DNA from: Pelagivirga sediminicola
GTDB lineage: Bacteria; Pseudomonadota; Alphaproteobacteria; Rhodobacterales; Rhodobacteraceae
DNA length: 64,000 nucleotides
Assembly: GCF_003072125.1 (NCBI RefSeq)
Contig: NZ_QCYH01000005.1
Coordinates: forward strand, 225,137-289,136
Direction of reading: 5' to 3'
Below the pieces are notes generated by a model. It saw only the letters and a program-made list of their open reading frames with translations. It was not told the origin of the DNA and did not search any database. The position numbers and the translations under genes were made by a program. Below are positions 28,181-38,938 of this stretch, piece after piece. The first letter of the stretch is position 1. Each line of letters opens with the position of its first letter.

Positions 28181-29479
28181 ATGTCGGACACACATGCCCA
28201 ATCTGTCGCCTTCGTGCGTGACACCGCCATCCCCGCCGCGCCACCGCCCGCCAGGCAAAGGGGCGCTATTCGCTGGATGCGCGAGAACCTGTTCAGCACC
28301 TGGGTCAATGCCCTGCTGACCATCGCGGCGCTTGTCGCGATCTTCTTCATCCTCCGGGGCATCCTGCCGTGGCTGTTCAACGGCGTCTGGACCACGCCCA
28401 GCCTGACCGCATGCCGCGAGGTGCTTCAGGGCAAGGTTGGCGGATGTTTTTCCGTGCTGACCGAGCGGTGGAATCAGCTGCTCTTCGGGTTTGAGTATCC
28501 AAGGGATCAGTATTGGCGGCCTGCCACCGCGTTCGTGCTGTTGTTCGCGGCGGCGGCGCCGGTCATGTTCTTCAATCTGCCGCGCAGGCTGCTGATCATC
28601 ACGGCGCTTTACCCATTCGTCGCCTATTACCTGATCTGGGGCGGCACGGTCCTGACGCCCATCGTCGCGCTTCTGGGCTTTGTCGCGGGCTATCTGGCCT
28701 ATGCGGGCCTTGTCAGAAGCTCTTTTGCGACCGGGTTTTTCGCCGGCATTGCCGCCGCTGCGTTGACATGGTGGATCGGCGGCATGATCGTGTCGGCCAT
28801 TGCCCCGGCGCGCCCGTGGCTGGTGCATGTGCCGTCCCGCGAGCTGGGCGGGTTCATGTTGAACATGATCCTCGGCGTGACGTGCCTGTGCCTGTCGATC
28901 CCGCTGGGCGTGCTGCTGGCGCTGGGGCGCCAGTCGCGGATGCCGCTCATCAAGGGGATGAGCGTCGTCTTTATCGAGTTCATTCGCGGCGTGCCGTTGA
29001 TCACGCTGCTTTTCGTCGCGAATGTGGTCCTCGCCTATTTCCTGCCGCCCGGCACGTCGTTCGATCTGATCCTGCGCGTCATCATCATGATCACGATCTT
29101 CGCCGCCGCCTACATTGCCGAGGTCGTGCGCGGCGGCCTCGCCGCGCTGCCGAAGGGACAATACGAGGCGGGCGATAGTCTGGGTCTGGATTACGCGCAA
29201 GCGATGCGGCTGATCATCCTGCCGCAAGCGCTCAAGATCTCGATTCCCGGCATCGTCAATATCGCGGTGGGCCTGTTCAAGGACACGACGCTGGTGTCGG
29301 TGATTTCGATGTTCGATCTGATCGGGATGATCCGCGGTCCGATCCTGGCCGCGTCCGAATGGAAAGGCATCTATTGGGAGCTGTTCGGCTTTGCCGCGCT
29401 GCTGTTCTTCGTCGTCTGCTACGGCATCTCGCAATATTCGCAATGGTTGGAGCGCCAGCTGTCAACCGGGCATCGTTAA
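28181..29479 (+). CDS. aapM: General L-amino-acid ABC transporter, permease AapM
   Basis: Second permease of the Aap heterodimer. The 432-aa protein has about eight hydrophobic segments, a Pro-rich cytoplasmic start (PAAPPPARQ) and the EAA loop with [25 protein letters not shown]. It starts 1 bp after aapQ and is followed 13 bp later by aapP. The family length (about 380-440) is matched. Confidence 0.95.
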   Translation: MSDTHAQSVAFVRDTAIPAAPPPARQRGAIRWMRENLFSTWVNALLTIAALVAIFFILRGILPWLFNGVWTTPSLTACREVLQGKVGGCFSVLTERWNQLLFGFEYPRDQYWRPATAFVLLFAAAAPVMFFNLPRRLLIITALYPFVAYYLIWGGTVLTPIVALLGFVAGYLAYAGLVRSSFATGFFAGIAAAALTWWIGGMIVSAIAPARPWLVHVPSRELGGFMLNMILGVTCLCLSIPLGVLLALGRQSRMPLIKGMSVVFIEFIRGVPLITLLFVANVVLAYFLPPGTSFDLILRVIIMITIFAAAYIAEVVRGGLAALPKGQYEAGDSLGLDYAQAMRLIILPQALKISIPGIVNIAVGLFKDTTLVSVISMFDLIGMIRGPILAASEWKGIYWELFGFAALLFFVVCYGISQYSQWLERQLSTGHR

Positions 29480-29492
29480 GGGGAAATTCAAC

Positions 29493-30257
29493 ATGGCCGA
29501 CGCAGAAATGAAGGTTCTGGACGAGGTCGCGATCTCGATCCGCAAGATGAACAAATGGTACGGCGCCTTCCACGTCCTGCGCGATATCGACCTGACGGTG
29601 AATCGCGGCGAGCGCATCGTCATCTGCGGGCCTTCCGGTTCGGGCAAGTCGACGCTGATCCGCTGCATCAACGCGCTGGAGGAGCACCAGAAAGGCACGA
29701 TCGAGGTGGACGGGATCACGCTGTCGTCGGACATCAAGAACATCGACAGGATCCGGCGCGAGGTTGGCATGTGCTTTCAGCATTTCAACCTGTTCCCGCA
29801 CCTGACCATCCTTGAAAACTGTACTCTGGCGCCGATCTGGGTGCGCAAGACGCCCAAGCGCGAGGCCGAGCAGACGGCGATGCATTTCCTTGAGAAGGTC
29901 AAGATCCCCGATCAGGCGCACAAATATCCCGGCCAGCTCAGCGGCGGCCAGCAACAGCGCGTCGCCATCGCGCGCAGCCTGTGCATGAAGCCGCGCATCA
30001 TGCTGTTCGACGAGCCGACATCGGCCCTGGACCCCGAAATGATCAAGGAGGTTCTGGATACCATGATCGAGCTGGCCGAAGAGGGCATGACGATGCTCTG
30101 CGTCACGCATGAGATGGGCTTTGCGCGGCAGGTCGCGAACCGCGTCATCTTCATGGACGAGGGCCAGATCGTCGAACAGAACGAGCCGGAGGAGTTCTTC
30201 AACAATCCCCGGTCCGAGCGCACGAAACTGTTCCTGAGCCAGATCTTGGGGCATTGA
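29493..30257 (+). CDS. aapP: General L-amino-acid ABC transporter, ATPase AapP
   Basis: Energises AapQM. The 254-aa ATP-binding protein has the full motif set: Walker [11 protein letters not shown]-loop [11 protein letters not shown], signature [15 protein letters not shown], Walker [15 protein letters not shown] and the switch His in CVTHEMGFA. It is the last gene of the operon and converges on the Fe-S protein gene, with 12 bp between the stops. Confidence 0.96.
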   Translation: MADAEMKVLDEVAISIRKMNKWYGAFHVLRDIDLTVNRGERIVICGPSGSGKSTLIRCINALEEHQKGTIEVDGITLSSDIKNIDRIRREVGMCFQHFNLFPHLTILENCTLAPIWVRKTPKREAEQTAMHFLEKVKIPDQAHKYPGQLSGGQQQRVAIARSLCMKPRIMLFDEPTSALDPEMIKEVLDTMIELAEEGMTMLCVTHEMGFARQVANRVIFMDEGQIVEQNEPEEFFNNPRSERTKLFLSQILGH

Positions 30258-30269
30258 GCCGCCCGCGAC

Positions 30270-30905
30270 TCAGCGGTGAAAATAGCGCATGTGAAACGCC
30301 GATTGTTCGGGATCGCGCGCGAATGATTGCGAGACCGGACAGGCGCGGCGCGCCTTGCAGCCTTGGGTCATGCAATCCTGCCCCGGCGGCGTATCCAGAA
30401 ACCGGTGGCAGGCGGCAACGTCATAGCCGCGCGCGGCGCTGAGCGCATCCACGGGGCAGGCGGTCAGGCAGGGTTTGTCGGCGCAGGTCACGCAAGGGGA
30501 TTGCCCGGCCCGGGGCAGGTCGATTTGCTGCGCAAACCTCAGCGCGCCGCGATAGGACACCATCAGACCGGCCACATCATGCACCAGCATTCCAGCAGGG
30601 CTTTGCCACGCGCGGCCCGATTCCATTGCCCACCGCAGGAAGGGCAGGTAGGGCGGGCCGCCGAACGGGAACAGCGCCTCGGCGCCCAGCTGCCCGGCAA
30701 GATCACCGATCACCCGGCGCGACCAGCGATCGATCGGATCCGGCCGCCCGTCCTGCATTTCGGCGCTGGCCTTCATCAGCGGCCAGAAATCGCGCGACGG
30801 GCCCAGCAGGATCACCGTGCCGCCATCCTCCCGCGCGCCGCCCATGACGTTCAGCCCATGCGCCGCCGCAGCGCGGGCAATCGCATCATGGCCCGGCGCG
30901 CTCAT
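30270..30905 (-). CDS. Ferredoxin-like 4Fe-4S protein
   Basis: A 211-aa protein with one clear cluster motif, [15 protein letters not shown] (Cys spacing C-x2-C-x4-C-x3-C, close to 4Fe-4S), plus [16 protein letters not shown] near the C-terminus, which could supply a second cluster. The N-terminal half resembles the QueG/epoxyqueuosine reductase region loosely but is too short to be QueG. Its start overlaps the argB stop by 4 bp. Electron-transfer partner unknown. Confidence 0.8.
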   Translation of the reverse strand: MSAPGHDAIARAAAAHGLNVMGGAREDGGTVILLGPSRDFWPLMKASAEMQDGRPDPIDRWSRRVIGDLAGQLGAEALFPFGGPPYLPFLRWAMESGRAWQSPAGMLVHDVAGLMVSYRGALRFAQQIDLPRAGQSPCVTCADKPCLTACPVDALSAARGYDVAACHRFLDTPPGQDCMTQGCKARRACPVSQSFARDPEQSAFHMRYFHR

Positions 30906-31762
30906 GCGCGGATCATCGAGCCTGCACCATGGTCGGTAAACAGCTCCAGCAGCGGTGCGTTGGGGACGCGGCCATCTAGAATGACCACCGCGCGCACACC
31001 GCCTTCGATCGCGTGCAGCGCCGTTTCGGTCTTGGGGATCATGCCGCCGGAAATCGTGCCGTCGGCGGTCATCGCGCGCACCTGATCGGCCTTCAGGTCG
31101 GTGATCACCTTGCCCTGCGCGTCGCGCACACCGTCCACATCCGTGAGCAGCAACAGGCGATCCGCCTTCAGAGCCGCGGCAATGGCGCCGGCCATGGTGT
31201 CGCCGTTGATGTTGTAGGTCTCGCCGCCCCGGCCTGCGCCGAGCGGCGCGATCACCGGGATCGCATCGTCGCGGAACAGCGTGTGCAGGATGCCCGGATC
31301 GATCTGGCTGGGCACGCCGACCAGCCCCAGTGCCGGATCGGCCGGATCGCAGGTGACCAGATGCGCGTCCTTGCCAGACAGGCCCACGGCGCGCCCGCCC
31401 TGCGCGTTGATGGCCTGCACGATCCGCTTGTTCACGCGGCCCGACAGGACCATTTCGACCACTTCCATGGTGGCCGCGTCCGTCACCCGCTTGCCGTTCA
31501 CGAAATCCGACCTGATCGCCAGCTTGTCCAGCATTTCGTTGATCATCGGGCCGCCGCCATGCACGATCACCGGGTTCACGCCGACCTGCCGCATCAGAAC
31601 GACGTCGCGCGCGAAGGTCTCCATCGCCGCATCATCGCCCATCGCGTGACCGCCGAACTTGATGACGACGATCGCCTCGTCATAGCGTTGCAGATAGGGC
31701 AGCGCCTCGCTGAGGGTGCGGGCGGTGGAAATCCAGTCAGGGTTCATGTCGCGTTGCTTCAT
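30902..31762 (-). CDS. argB: Acetylglutamate kinase
   Basis: Phosphorylates N-acetyl-L-glutamate, second step of arginine synthesis. The 286-aa protein has the amino-acid-kinase glycine loops IKFGGHAMG and VHGGGPMI, and the nucleotide-binding LLLTDVDGV with [15 protein letters not shown] second Met five residues in could be the start. It carries the feedback-type N-terminal helix ([18 protein letters not shown]) of arginine-sensitive hexameric enzymes. Last but one in the yidC-MOSC-engB-argB direction. Confidence 0.96.
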   Translation of the reverse strand: MKQRDMNPDWISTARTLSEALPYLQRYDEAIVVIKFGGHAMGDDAAMETFARDVVLMRQVGVNPVIVHGGGPMINEMLDKLAIRSDFVNGKRVTDAATMEVVEMVLSGRVNKRIVQAINAQGGRAVGLSGKDAHLVTCDPADPALGLVGVPSQIDPGILHTLFRDDAIPVIAPLGAGRGGETYNINGDTMAGAIAAALKADRLLLLTDVDGVRDAQGKVITDLKADQVRAMTADGTISGGMIPKTETALHAIEGGVRAVVILDGRVPNAPLLELFTDHGAGSMIRA

Positions 31763-31814
31763 CGGTTAACCTCGTTGCAGCTGTTATCCGCGCAACCGCG
31801 GGGCGGTGCAAGGC

Positions 31815-32468
31815 TCAGACCAGATCCGCGATCGTGGCGCGCAGCGTGGCGATGCCCTCGCCCTTCTCGCTGGAGGTCAGGATCAACTCGGGAAATGCCG
31901 CGGGATGGCGTGCCAGCTCGCCCCGGACCTGCGCCAGAATATCGTCCAGCGCGGTGCCGCGCAGCTTGTCTGCCTTGGTCATGACCACCTGAAACGTGAC
32001 GGCGGCACTGTCGAGCAGCGCCATGATCTCGTGATCCACGGGCTTGACCCCGTGGCGCGTGTCGATCAGCACGAAGGCCCGGCGCAGGTTCTGGCGCCCC
32101 GACAGATACCGCTTCAGCAGGGCCTGCCATTTTTCGACCACCGGCAGCGGCGCGTTGGCATAGCCATAGCCGGGCAAATCGACCAGGTAGTGGCTGTCGC
32201 CGAGGGTAAAGAAATTCACCTCCTGCGTGCGGCCGGGTGTGTTCGACGCGCGCGCCAGCGCCTTGCGGCCGGTCAGCGCATTGATCAGCGTCGATTTTCC
32301 GACATTGGAGCGCCCGGCAAAGCAGACCTCGATCCGGTCCGCCTCGGGCAGCCCGTCCATCGCGACAACGCCCTTGAGAAAATCGGTCTCACCGGCAAAG
32401 AGCAGGCGGCCCCGTTCGGCGGCATCGGGCTCGGGCGGGTCGGCCAGCGGGAAGGGAAGGGCGGCCAT
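31815..32468 (-). CDS. engB: Ribosome biogenesis GTP-binding protein EngB/YsxC
   Basis: Essential GTPase for 50S assembly. The 217-aa protein has G1 GRSNVGKST, G2 region NTPGRTQEVNFF, G3 DLPGYGYA, G4 TKADK and G5 TSSEKGEG. The start at 32468 overlaps the MOSC gene stop by 1 bp (TGATG). Gene order yidC-MOSC-engB-argB is a familiar Rhodobacteraceae arrangement. Confidence 0.96.
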   Translation of the reverse strand: MAALPFPLADPPEPDAAERGRLLFAGETDFLKGVVAMDGLPEADRIEVCFAGRSNVGKSTLINALTGRKALARASNTPGRTQEVNFFTLGDSHYLVDLPGYGYANAPLPVVEKWQALLKRYLSGRQNLRRAFVLIDTRHGVKPVDHEIMALLDSAAVTFQVVMTKADKLRGTALDDILAQVRGELARHPAAFPELILTSSEKGEGIATLRATIADLV

Positions 32469-33214
32469 CACAGCACCTCGACCGCATCGCCGACGGCGAT
32501 GTCGCCGCCTTGGGTGACGGTCGCATAGATGCCGAATTGCTGATGCCCGAACGCCGCCTTGAGCGCGCCCAGCGTGTCCGCGTCCCGCTCGCCCGTTTCG
32601 GGGTTTGCCGTCGTGGCAAGGCAGCGAACGATAGGCTCGCGCACCTGAAGCCGTGCATCCCCGATGCGCAAGGTCTGCCCGATCCACGCGCGTTCGGCCC
32701 ACGGATCGATCCCGTCCAGGATGATGTTGCCGCGCCAGCGCGCCAGGTCCAGATCGGTGCCCATTCGCTGCCCCAGATCGCGCCCCGACGCCGCATTCAG
32801 AATGCTGATCGACGCAAAATCGGTATCGGTCATGCCCGCGTCCTCGGGGCTCACGATGCGCGATGCCGCCGGGCGGTTTTCGGAAATCAGGGGGCGCACC
32901 CAGGCCAGAAACCCTTCCTCGTCCTGGCCGGGATCAAATGTCAGGTCCGGGCGATCCGGATGGCGCAGCGTCACGGTGCCCCGCCCCTCATCCACGACCG
33001 CGCTGATGGCCATCAGCTGCGGCGAGCTGGCGCCGCGGGTGAAGTTCCGGCAGGGCGCCCAGCCGGTATCAGGCACATCCGCCGCGTCATGCGCCACGGC
33101 CCAGCGGCGATCCCACGGAAACGTCGCGCCTTCGGCGAGGGTGGCCCGCGTCAACGCCTCGCGGCCATGCGCCTTGATCGGGTGCCGCCAGAGCGCGCTG
33201 ACGCGGACTGTCAT
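32468..33214 (-). CDS. MOSC domain-containing protein
   Basis: A 248-aa protein with the MOSC N-terminal beta-barrel (VSALWRHPIKAHGREAL) and a C-terminal MOSC domain whose cysteine lies in VREPIVRCLATTANPETGERD. This is the YcbX/mARC-like arrangement thought to bind molybdenum cofactor and reduce N-hydroxylated compounds. It overlaps yidC by 4 bp upstream and engB by 1 bp downstream. Confidence 0.9.
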   Translation of the reverse strand: MTVRVSALWRHPIKAHGREALTRATLAEGATFPWDRRWAVAHDAADVPDTGWAPCRNFTRGASSPQLMAISAVVDEGRGTVTLRHPDRPDLTFDPGQDEEGFLAWVRPLISENRPAASRIVSPEDAGMTDTDFASISILNAASGRDLGQRMGTDLDLARWRGNIILDGIDPWAERAWIGQTLRIGDARLQVREPIVRCLATTANPETGERDADTLGALKAAFGHQQFGIYATVTQGGDIAVGDAVEVL

Positions 33215-35043
33215 TTGTCGCCCTTCCCGGCCTTTTTCGGCGTCGTATCCTTGGGCGTGCGCTTGAAACCTTCGCGGATGTTGCCGAACACGTCGGGCTT
33301 GTAGCCCTGGCTGCGCATGATCGCATATTGCTGCGTGAAGGTGATCGTGTTGTTGGCAATCCAGTAAAGCACGAGACCGCTCGCAAACTGACCCAGCATG
33401 AACATGAAGACCCACGGCATCCACGCAAAGATCATCTTTTGCGTCGCATCATTCGGTGTCGGGTTCAGCTTCTGCTGAAGCCACATGGAAACGCCCAGAA
33501 GGATCGGCAGCACCCCCAGCGATATGATAGCCAGCGGCGAATCGGCGCCCGGCGCGGCAAAGGGCAGCAAGCCAAAGAGGTTCAGGATCGAGGACGGATC
33601 AGGCGCGCTGAGATCCCGGATCCAGCCGATCCAAGGTGCATGGCGCAGCTCCAGCGTGACGAAAATGACCTTGTAGAGCGAGAAGAAGATCGGAATCTGG
33701 AGCAGGATCGGCAAGCAGCCGGAAGCGGGATTCACCTTTTCCTTCTTGTAGAGCTCCATCATCGACTTCTGCATCTTCTGCTTGTCGTCGCCGGCCTCTT
33801 CCTTGAGCTTCTCCATCTTTGGCTGCAGCTCTTTCATGCGCGCCATCGAGACGTAGGATTTGTACGCCAGCGGCAAAAGCAGCGCCTTGATCATCAGCGT
33901 CAGGCCGATGATCGCCCAGCCCATATTGCCGATCACGTTGTTAAGATAGTGCAGGACCGCAAAGATCGGTTTGGTCAGGAAGAAGAACCAGCCCCAATCG
34001 ATCGAATCGACGAAACGATCGACGCCGTCCTCGTTCTGGTAATGGCGGATCGTTTGCCATTCCTTCGCGCCCGCGAAGACTTCCAGCCGCGTGCTGGCGC
34101 TTTCGCCGGGGGCGAGGGTCTGGATCGGCATGCGCGTGGTCGTCTGATAGATGTCACGCTTGGCATCGTGCAGCGTGGTGACGTTGAAGCCGCCGGTATC
34201 GCGCGGGATGAGCGTGGTCATCCAGTATTGATCCGTGATGCCGGTCCAGCCGTTTTGCTCGACCGCAATGGTCTTTACATCGTTCACCGGGTCGAAATCG
34301 TCGTAGTCGGTTTCGGTCAGCTCGCCATCGGCCATGCGAACGCCGCCTTCGTGCAGGATGAAGAAATTCTTCAGATCCTCGGGCAGCCCGTGCCGCGCCA
34401 GAATGCCGTAAGGCGCCAGTGAAACGGTATCGCTGCCGGCGTTGCGAACGGATTGCTGAACGTCGAACATGAACTTGTCATCGACCGAAATCACGCGGCT
34501 GAATTCCAGCCCGGCCCCGTTGTCCCAGCTCAGCGTGACGGGCGTCTGCGGGGTCAGGCGTGCGCCCTCCTCGACCTGCCAGGGCGTATTCGCGCCCGGC
34601 ACCTGATCGCGGCTCAGGCCGCTGCCCGGCGCCCATCCGAAGAGGGCATAATAGGGTGCGTTGCTGCCGATGGGTGAGAGAAGATCGACGATTTTCGAGC
34701 CGGGCTCGATCGTCTCGCGGTAGTTCTTCAGCGACAGCTGATCAATACGCCCGCCCTGAAGCGAGATGCTGCCCTTCAGGCTGGGTGTGTCGATCTCGAC
34801 GCGCGGCGCATCGGCGACCTGCGGCGCGGCGCCCTCGGCCGGGGTGCCGTCCAGAGTGCCGGGTGCGGCTGCGATGCCGGGCTCGGCCGCGGTGTCGCCG
34901 ACGGGGGCGGTCTGGCTCGTCACGGCCGGGGGCGCCGCCTCTTCAGGCGGAGCGTCCGGCGCCGGGAACAGCACGAACCACAGCATGATGACGAGAAAAC
35001 TCAGCGCGGTGGCGAGAATAAGGTTCTTGTTCTGATCGTCCAT
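33211..35043 (-). CDS. yidC: Membrane protein insertase YidC
   Basis: Inserts membrane proteins alone or with SecYEG. The 610-aa protein has the N-terminal membrane anchor (LILATALSFLVIMLWFVLF), an Ala/Pro-rich linker, the large periplasmic P1 domain (about 60-340) and the five-helix core with the conserved hydrophilic-groove Arg in AYKSYVSMARMKELQPKMEKLK. The C-terminal tail is basic (KKAGKGDK), as in alphaproteobacterial YidC. It heads the run yidC-MOSC-engB-argB. Confidence 0.96.
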   Translation of the reverse strand: MDDQNKNLILATALSFLVIMLWFVLFPAPDAPPEEAAPPAVTSQTAPVGDTAAEPGIAAAPGTLDGTPAEGAAPQVADAPRVEIDTPSLKGSISLQGGRIDQLSLKNYRETIEPGSKIVDLLSPIGSNAPYYALFGWAPGSGLSRDQVPGANTPWQVEEGARLTPQTPVTLSWDNGAGLEFSRVISVDDKFMFDVQQSVRNAGSDTVSLAPYGILARHGLPEDLKNFFILHEGGVRMADGELTETDYDDFDPVNDVKTIAVEQNGWTGITDQYWMTTLIPRDTGGFNVTTLHDAKRDIYQTTTRMPIQTLAPGESASTRLEVFAGAKEWQTIRHYQNEDGVDRFVDSIDWGWFFFLTKPIFAVLHYLNNVIGNMGWAIIGLTLMIKALLLPLAYKSYVSMARMKELQPKMEKLKEEAGDDKQKMQKSMMELYKKEKVNPASGCLPILLQIPIFFSLYKVIFVTLELRHAPWIGWIRDLSAPDPSSILNLFGLLPFAAPGADSPLAIISLGVLPILLGVSMWLQQKLNPTPNDATQKMIFAWMPWVFMFMLGQFASGLVLYWIANNTITFTQQYAIMRSQGYKPDVFGNIREGFKRTPKDTTPKKAGKGDK

Positions 35044-35156
35044 TCCTGGCGGCCACTCATCTGTTGGGAGGTCACGGGTGGTTCAACAGAGTGCGGCCCC
35101 AAAGGTCAAGGAGATTCCCGCCAAGACGGCATTCCGGGGCCGGTTTGCCGCATGGA

Positions 35157-36707
35157 TCAGCTGATCCGGCGGCCAATCGGCGGCGGTGTCTGCAACTTGG
35201 CCAGATGCGTGCGCGTCCATTCGACGGTCTGGTCCAGTGGCATGGGGCGCCCGATACCATAGCCCTGAACATGCCCGCATCCCAGCTGCGCCAGCATCGC
35301 ATGCTCGCCCGAGGTTTCCACCCCTTCGGCAAGCGTGGCAAGGCCCAGTTGCTCGGCCATGGTAAGGATCGCCGACACCATGCGCTGCTGTTCGGGGTCG
35401 TGATCGACCTTCATCACGAAAGACCGATCAATCTTCAGCCGTTGCACCGCAAACCTGCGGATGGACGAGATCGAGGCGTGACCGGTGCCGAAATCATCCA
35501 GATCGATCTGGCATCCCAGCCGCGACAGCCCGGCGATGTTGCGCACCACCGTATCATCGGGCGACGAGGCCACCACGGTTTCCAGAATTTCGATCGCAAG
35601 CCGGTCCGGAGACAGGTCGAAACGGTCCAGCTCCCATTCGATCTTCTTGACAAGGTTCGGATTGCGCAGCTCCTCGGGGCAGAAGTTGACGCCGACATGC
35701 GGCACGTCGATCCCGGCCAGGTCCCATGATTTCAGCGCCGCCAGCGCATTGTAGAGCATCACCTCGCCCAGCCGCTCCATCCTGGAGCCCTGCTGCAATG
35801 CGGGCAGGAATTCGGCCGGGGTGATCAGGCCGCGTGTCGGGTGCTGCCAGCGGGCCAGTGCCTCGAACCCGCTGACGCGGCCCGTGTCGGTGCAGACCTG
35901 TGGCTGAAACCACGGCTGTATCTGGCCGTTCTCCAACGCCTGCGCCGCTTCCCGCACCATCGCGGCGTCGCACGGGCCGGGCAGGTTGTGCATTTCGCGG
36001 CTGAAGGCGCGGGTTGCAGACGGACCGTGACGCCTCGCCTCTGCCAGGGCAATGGTTGCCGAGTTCAGCAGGGCCGGGCCGGTGCGCTCTTGCGTGCTGG
36101 CGCCCTGCAGGCCGGTATCCATGGCCAGACCGATGGAGGCGGTGACATAGGCCGTCGCGTCATCGATGGCGATGGGATCTTCCAGCGCGGATTGCAGCCG
36201 CCCCGCCATGTGCAGCATGTTGCCCAGATCGAGCTGCCGCACGGGAGCGATGCAGACGGCGAACACGCTTTCCTCGATGCGGCAGACGATATCGCGGCTC
36301 CGCAGGACCGACCGCAGACGGTCCGTCAGCTGCGACATCAGCGCGTCGCAGGTGTCGGCGCCGAACCGGTCGCGCAGGGCGATGTAATCGTCCAGCCCCA
36401 GAAGGATGCATCCGGTGCGCCGCGATGTCTGGACCGCGACGCGCACGGCCTGATTGATGGCGCGGTCGAACCCGTCCTCGGCCATACGCGAATCGGCGGG
36501 CGGGGCAGATGCCGTGCGTGTCAGCACGCCGGACGCGGCCAGACACAGTGGCACGCCAAGTGCGACGATGATCAGGATCCCTTCGCCGCCCAGCCAGAAT
36601 CCGCCAAGCGCAAGCGCCGGCAGGAAGGCCAGCATCGCTGGGCCGCCCGCGACATCACGCGCCCGCGCCGAGAGGGATTTCAGCAAGGATTGGAAATGCA
36701 GGGACAT
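35157..36707 (-). CDS. Cyclic-di-GMP phosphodiesterase (degenerate GGDEF plus EAL)
   Basis: A 516-aa membrane protein. Two N-terminal helices (about 25-63) are followed by a GGDEF-like domain (about 90-235) whose signature is RIEES at 143-147, so no cyclase activity is expected. The EAL domain (about 250-500) keeps its catalytic set: FEALARW (Glu282), Asn341 in VGVNFCPEEL, DDFGTG (404-409), KIDRSF (Lys425) and AEGVET (Glu461). It should therefore hydrolyse c-di-GMP. It is a single gene between yidC and ttcA, on the same strand. Confidence 0.92.
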   Translation of the reverse strand: MSLHFQSLLKSLSARARDVAGGPAMLAFLPALALGGFWLGGEGILIIVALGVPLCLAASGVLTRTASAPPADSRMAEDGFDRAINQAVRVAVQTSRRTGCILLGLDDYIALRDRFGADTCDALMSQLTDRLRSVLRSRDIVCRIEESVFAVCIAPVRQLDLGNMLHMAGRLQSALEDPIAIDDATAYVTASIGLAMDTGLQGASTQERTGPALLNSATIALAEARRHGPSATRAFSREMHNLPGPCDAAMVREAAQALENGQIQPWFQPQVCTDTGRVSGFEALARWQHPTRGLITPAEFLPALQQGSRMERLGEVMLYNALAALKSWDLAGIDVPHVGVNFCPEELRNPNLVKKIEWELDRFDLSPDRLAIEILETVVASSPDDTVVRNIAGLSRLGCQIDLDDFGTGHASISSIRRFAVQRLKIDRSFVMKVDHDPEQQRMVSAILTMAEQLGLATLAEGVETSGEHAMLAQLGCGHVQGYGIGRPMPLDQTVEWTRTHLAKLQTPPPIGRRIS

Positions 36708-36764
36708 CGGTCAGGGCCTTCTCAGATTGCCCTGTCACCCTACGCACGCCCTCTCAACAGCCGA

Positions 36765-37670
36765 TTAACGCAGCTTCGGAATCGCGTCCAAACTTTGATC
36801 GCTTTTTACAGACCCCAGCGAAAGGCCCGCAAAATCAAACAACTGCGCATCAAGAAGATGCGACGGGCGGGCGTTCATCAGCGCGCGGAACATCACCTGG
36901 CGGCGGCCGGGGCTGTTGGCCTCCCAGCCGTCGAGAATCTGTTTGACTTGCTGGCGCTGAAGCCCGTCCTGACTGCCGCACAGATCACACGGAATGATGG
37001 GGTAGTTCATCGCGCGGGCAAAGCGCTCGCAATCGGCCTCGGCGACATGGGCGAGGGGGCGGTAGACAAACAGATCGCCCTCCTCGTTCACCAGTTTCGG
37101 CGGCATGGTCGCAAGGCGCCCGCCGTGAAAGAGGTTCATGAAGAATGTCTCAAGGATATCATCGCGGTGATGGCCCAGCACGACGGCGCTGCAGCCTTCC
37201 TCGCGCGCGATGCGGTAAAGATTGCCGCGCCGCAGCCGCGAACAAAGCGCGCAGAAGGTGCGACCGGCGGGCACCTTGTCAACCACGATGGAGTAGGTGT
37301 CCTGATATTCGATCCGGTGCGCGACCTGCATGCGCTCAAGGAATTCGGGAAGGACCGTCGCGGGAAAACCCGGCTGTCCCTGATCCAGATTGCACGCCAG
37401 CAGATCGACGGGCAGCATGCCGCGCCACTGCAGCTCGTGCAGGACCGCCAGAAGCGTATAGCTGTCCTTGCCGCCCGAAAGGCACACCAGCCAGCGCGCG
37501 CGCGGGCCCTCGCGGTCGACCATACCGTATTGATCCACCGCCTCGCGCGCCAGGCGCACGATGCGTTTGCGCAGCTTGCGAAATTCGGTGCTGCGGGGGG
37601 CTCCGTAAAAGAGCGGGTGAATATCGTCGGCGTTGTCCAGCATGCGCAGGCTGTAATCCACGCGCGCCAC
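36765..37670 (-). CDS. ttcA: tRNA 2-thiocytidine(32) synthetase TtcA
   Basis: Thiolates C32 of certain tRNAs using ATP and a 4Fe-4S cluster. The 301-aa protein has the PP-loop SGGKDSY (65-71) and the cysteine pairs CALC (140/143) and CDLC (228/231), three of which ligate the cluster. The [18 protein letters not shown] motif is typical. A later Met at residue 10 could be the true start. It is divergent from sodC across 67 bp. Confidence 0.95.
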   Translation of the reverse strand: MARVDYSLRMLDNADDIHPLFYGAPRSTEFRKLRKRIVRLAREAVDQYGMVDREGPRARWLVCLSGGKDSYTLLAVLHELQWRGMLPVDLLACNLDQGQPGFPATVLPEFLERMQVAHRIEYQDTYSIVVDKVPAGRTFCALCSRLRRGNLYRIAREEGCSAVVLGHHRDDILETFFMNLFHGGRLATMPPKLVNEEGDLFVYRPLAHVAEADCERFARAMNYPIIPCDLCGSQDGLQRQQVKQILDGWEANSPGRRQVMFRALMNARPSHLLDAQLFDFAGLSLGSVKSDQSLDAIPKLR

Positions 37671-37737
37671 TCAGGCAAGATCGGAACGCGCGGGGCCGCC
37701 GGGGCGTTGGGCCTCAGCAACCACGAAAGGAAAGATC

Positions 37738-38253
37738 ATGAGACGTTTGGGATTGTGCAGCGCCGCCGCGGTTTTCGCATTGCTGGGAAATGCGGCAGTC
37801 GCCGAGGGCGAGGGCGCAATGGCGATGCTGAAGGCGCAGGACGGCGGCGATGTCGGTCATGTCACGCTGACACAAGGGCCCCGCGGCACGCTGTTTCACG
37901 CCGAACTGACGGGGCTCGCGCCCGGATGGCACAGCTTTCACGTGCACGAGACGGGCTCCTGCACGGGCGATTTCGAGGATGCGGGCGGTCACTATGCGCC
38001 GGATGAAAATGGCCATGGATTGCTGCACGAAGAGGGCGCGCATGCGGGCGATCTGCCCAACATCCATGTCGCCTCCGACGGCACCGCGATGGCGGAATTC
38101 TATAGCGCGCGGCTGAGCGTGGCAGGCGGTGATGCGCCGCTGATGGACGAAGACGGCTCGGCCATCGTGATCCACGAGGGGGCGGATACCTATCAGTCCG
38201 ATGCCGAGGCGGGCGCGCGCGTGGCCTGCGGTGTCATCACGCAGACCAAGTAG
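37738..38253 (+). CDS. sodC: Cu/Zn superoxide dismutase, periplasmic
   Basis: Dismutates superoxide in the periplasm. The 171-aa protein has a 22-residue signal peptide and the metal ligands: HSFHVHETG (two Cu His), the bridging and Zn His in GGHYAPDENGHG and NIHVASDGT, and the C-terminal HEGADTYQSDAEAGARVACG with the Cu-binding His and active-site Arg. Cysteines for the disulfide are in GSCTGDF and VACG. A GGAAAG box lies 5 bp before the ATG. It converges on yidD. Confidence 0.95.
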   Translation: MRRLGLCSAAAVFALLGNAAVAEGEGAMAMLKAQDGGDVGHVTLTQGPRGTLFHAELTGLAPGWHSFHVHETGSCTGDFEDAGGHYAPDENGHGLLHEEGAHAGDLPNIHVASDGTAMAEFYSARLSVAGGDAPLMDEDGSAIVIHEGADTYQSDAEAGARVACGVITQTK

Positions 38254-38259
38254 ATCAGA

Positions 38260-38481
38260 TCACTCCGGCACGTTATCGATGCCGGAGCCGCCCCAAGGGT
38301 GACAGCGGCCGATGCGCCGCAATGTCAGCCATCCCCCCTTGATCCCACCATGCCGCGCCAGCGCCTCCAGCGCATAGGCGCTGCAGGTGGGATGATATCT
38401 GCATCCATGCCCGACCCACGGACTGAAGAGCAGGCGATAGCCGCGGACCGGCAGCGAAAGGCACCACGCAAGAGGGGTCAT
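38260..38481 (-). CDS. yidD: Membrane protein insertion efficiency factor YidD
   Basis: A 73-aa peripheral membrane protein that assists YidC. The motif [21 protein letters not shown] and the ending [17 protein letters not shown] are diagnostic. Start overlaps rnpA by 4 bp, giving the conserved rpmH-rnpA-yidD order. Confidence 0.95.
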   Translation of the reverse strand: MTPLAWCLSLPVRGYRLLFSPWVGHGCRYHPTCSAYALEALARHGGIKGGWLTLRRIGRCHPWGGSGIDNVPE

Positions 38482-38915
38482 TTGCCCGCCGAATGCAGTT
38501 TGCGCAGCGCGTGGGCCAGATCACCCTTCAGCGCCTCGAAGGGGCGCGAGGCGGTCGCGTCGGCGCGGCCGATCAACACGTAATCCCAGCCGGGACGGCC
38601 TGCATGCGGCAGGACGGCGCGCGCCGCCTCGCGCAGGCGGCGCTTGGCCCGGTTGCGCGCGACGGCATTGCCGACCTTCTTGGAACAGGTAAATCCGACG
38701 CGGATGCCTGCCCCCGCCTCGTCGCTCGTTCGCTGGCGCGCCTGCACCATCATGGAAGGCGTCCCTTGGCGGGCGGCGCGCGCCGCTCGCAGGAAATCCT
38801 TGCGGGTCTTGAGAACGCTCAGCGGGCTGCAGGATGGAGATCCACCCTCCGGACATGACAAATCCGCCGAAGAGGCACGCCCGATCGACGGATCCGGAGC
38901 CTTCGGCGGTGTCAT
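38478..38915 (-). CDS. rnpA: Ribonuclease P protein component
   Basis: Protein subunit of RNase P, which matures the 5' ends of tRNAs. The core is normal: [43 protein letters not shown] place the start at the ATG at 38915 (MTPPKAPDP), which gives 145 aa with a 38-residue N-terminal extension of the kind seen in Rhodobacteraceae. A start closer to the core is possible. The ATG is 23 bp after the rpmH stop. Confidence 0.93.
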   Translation of the reverse strand: MTPPKAPDPSIGRASSADLSCPEGGSPSCSPLSVLKTRKDFLRAARAARQGTPSMMVQARQRTSDEAGAGIRVGFTCSKKVGNAVARNRAKRRLREAARAVLPHAGRPGWDYVLIGRADATASRPFEALKGDLAHALRKLHSAGK

Positions 38916-38938
38916 TTCAGCGTCCGGTCTGCTGGCGC

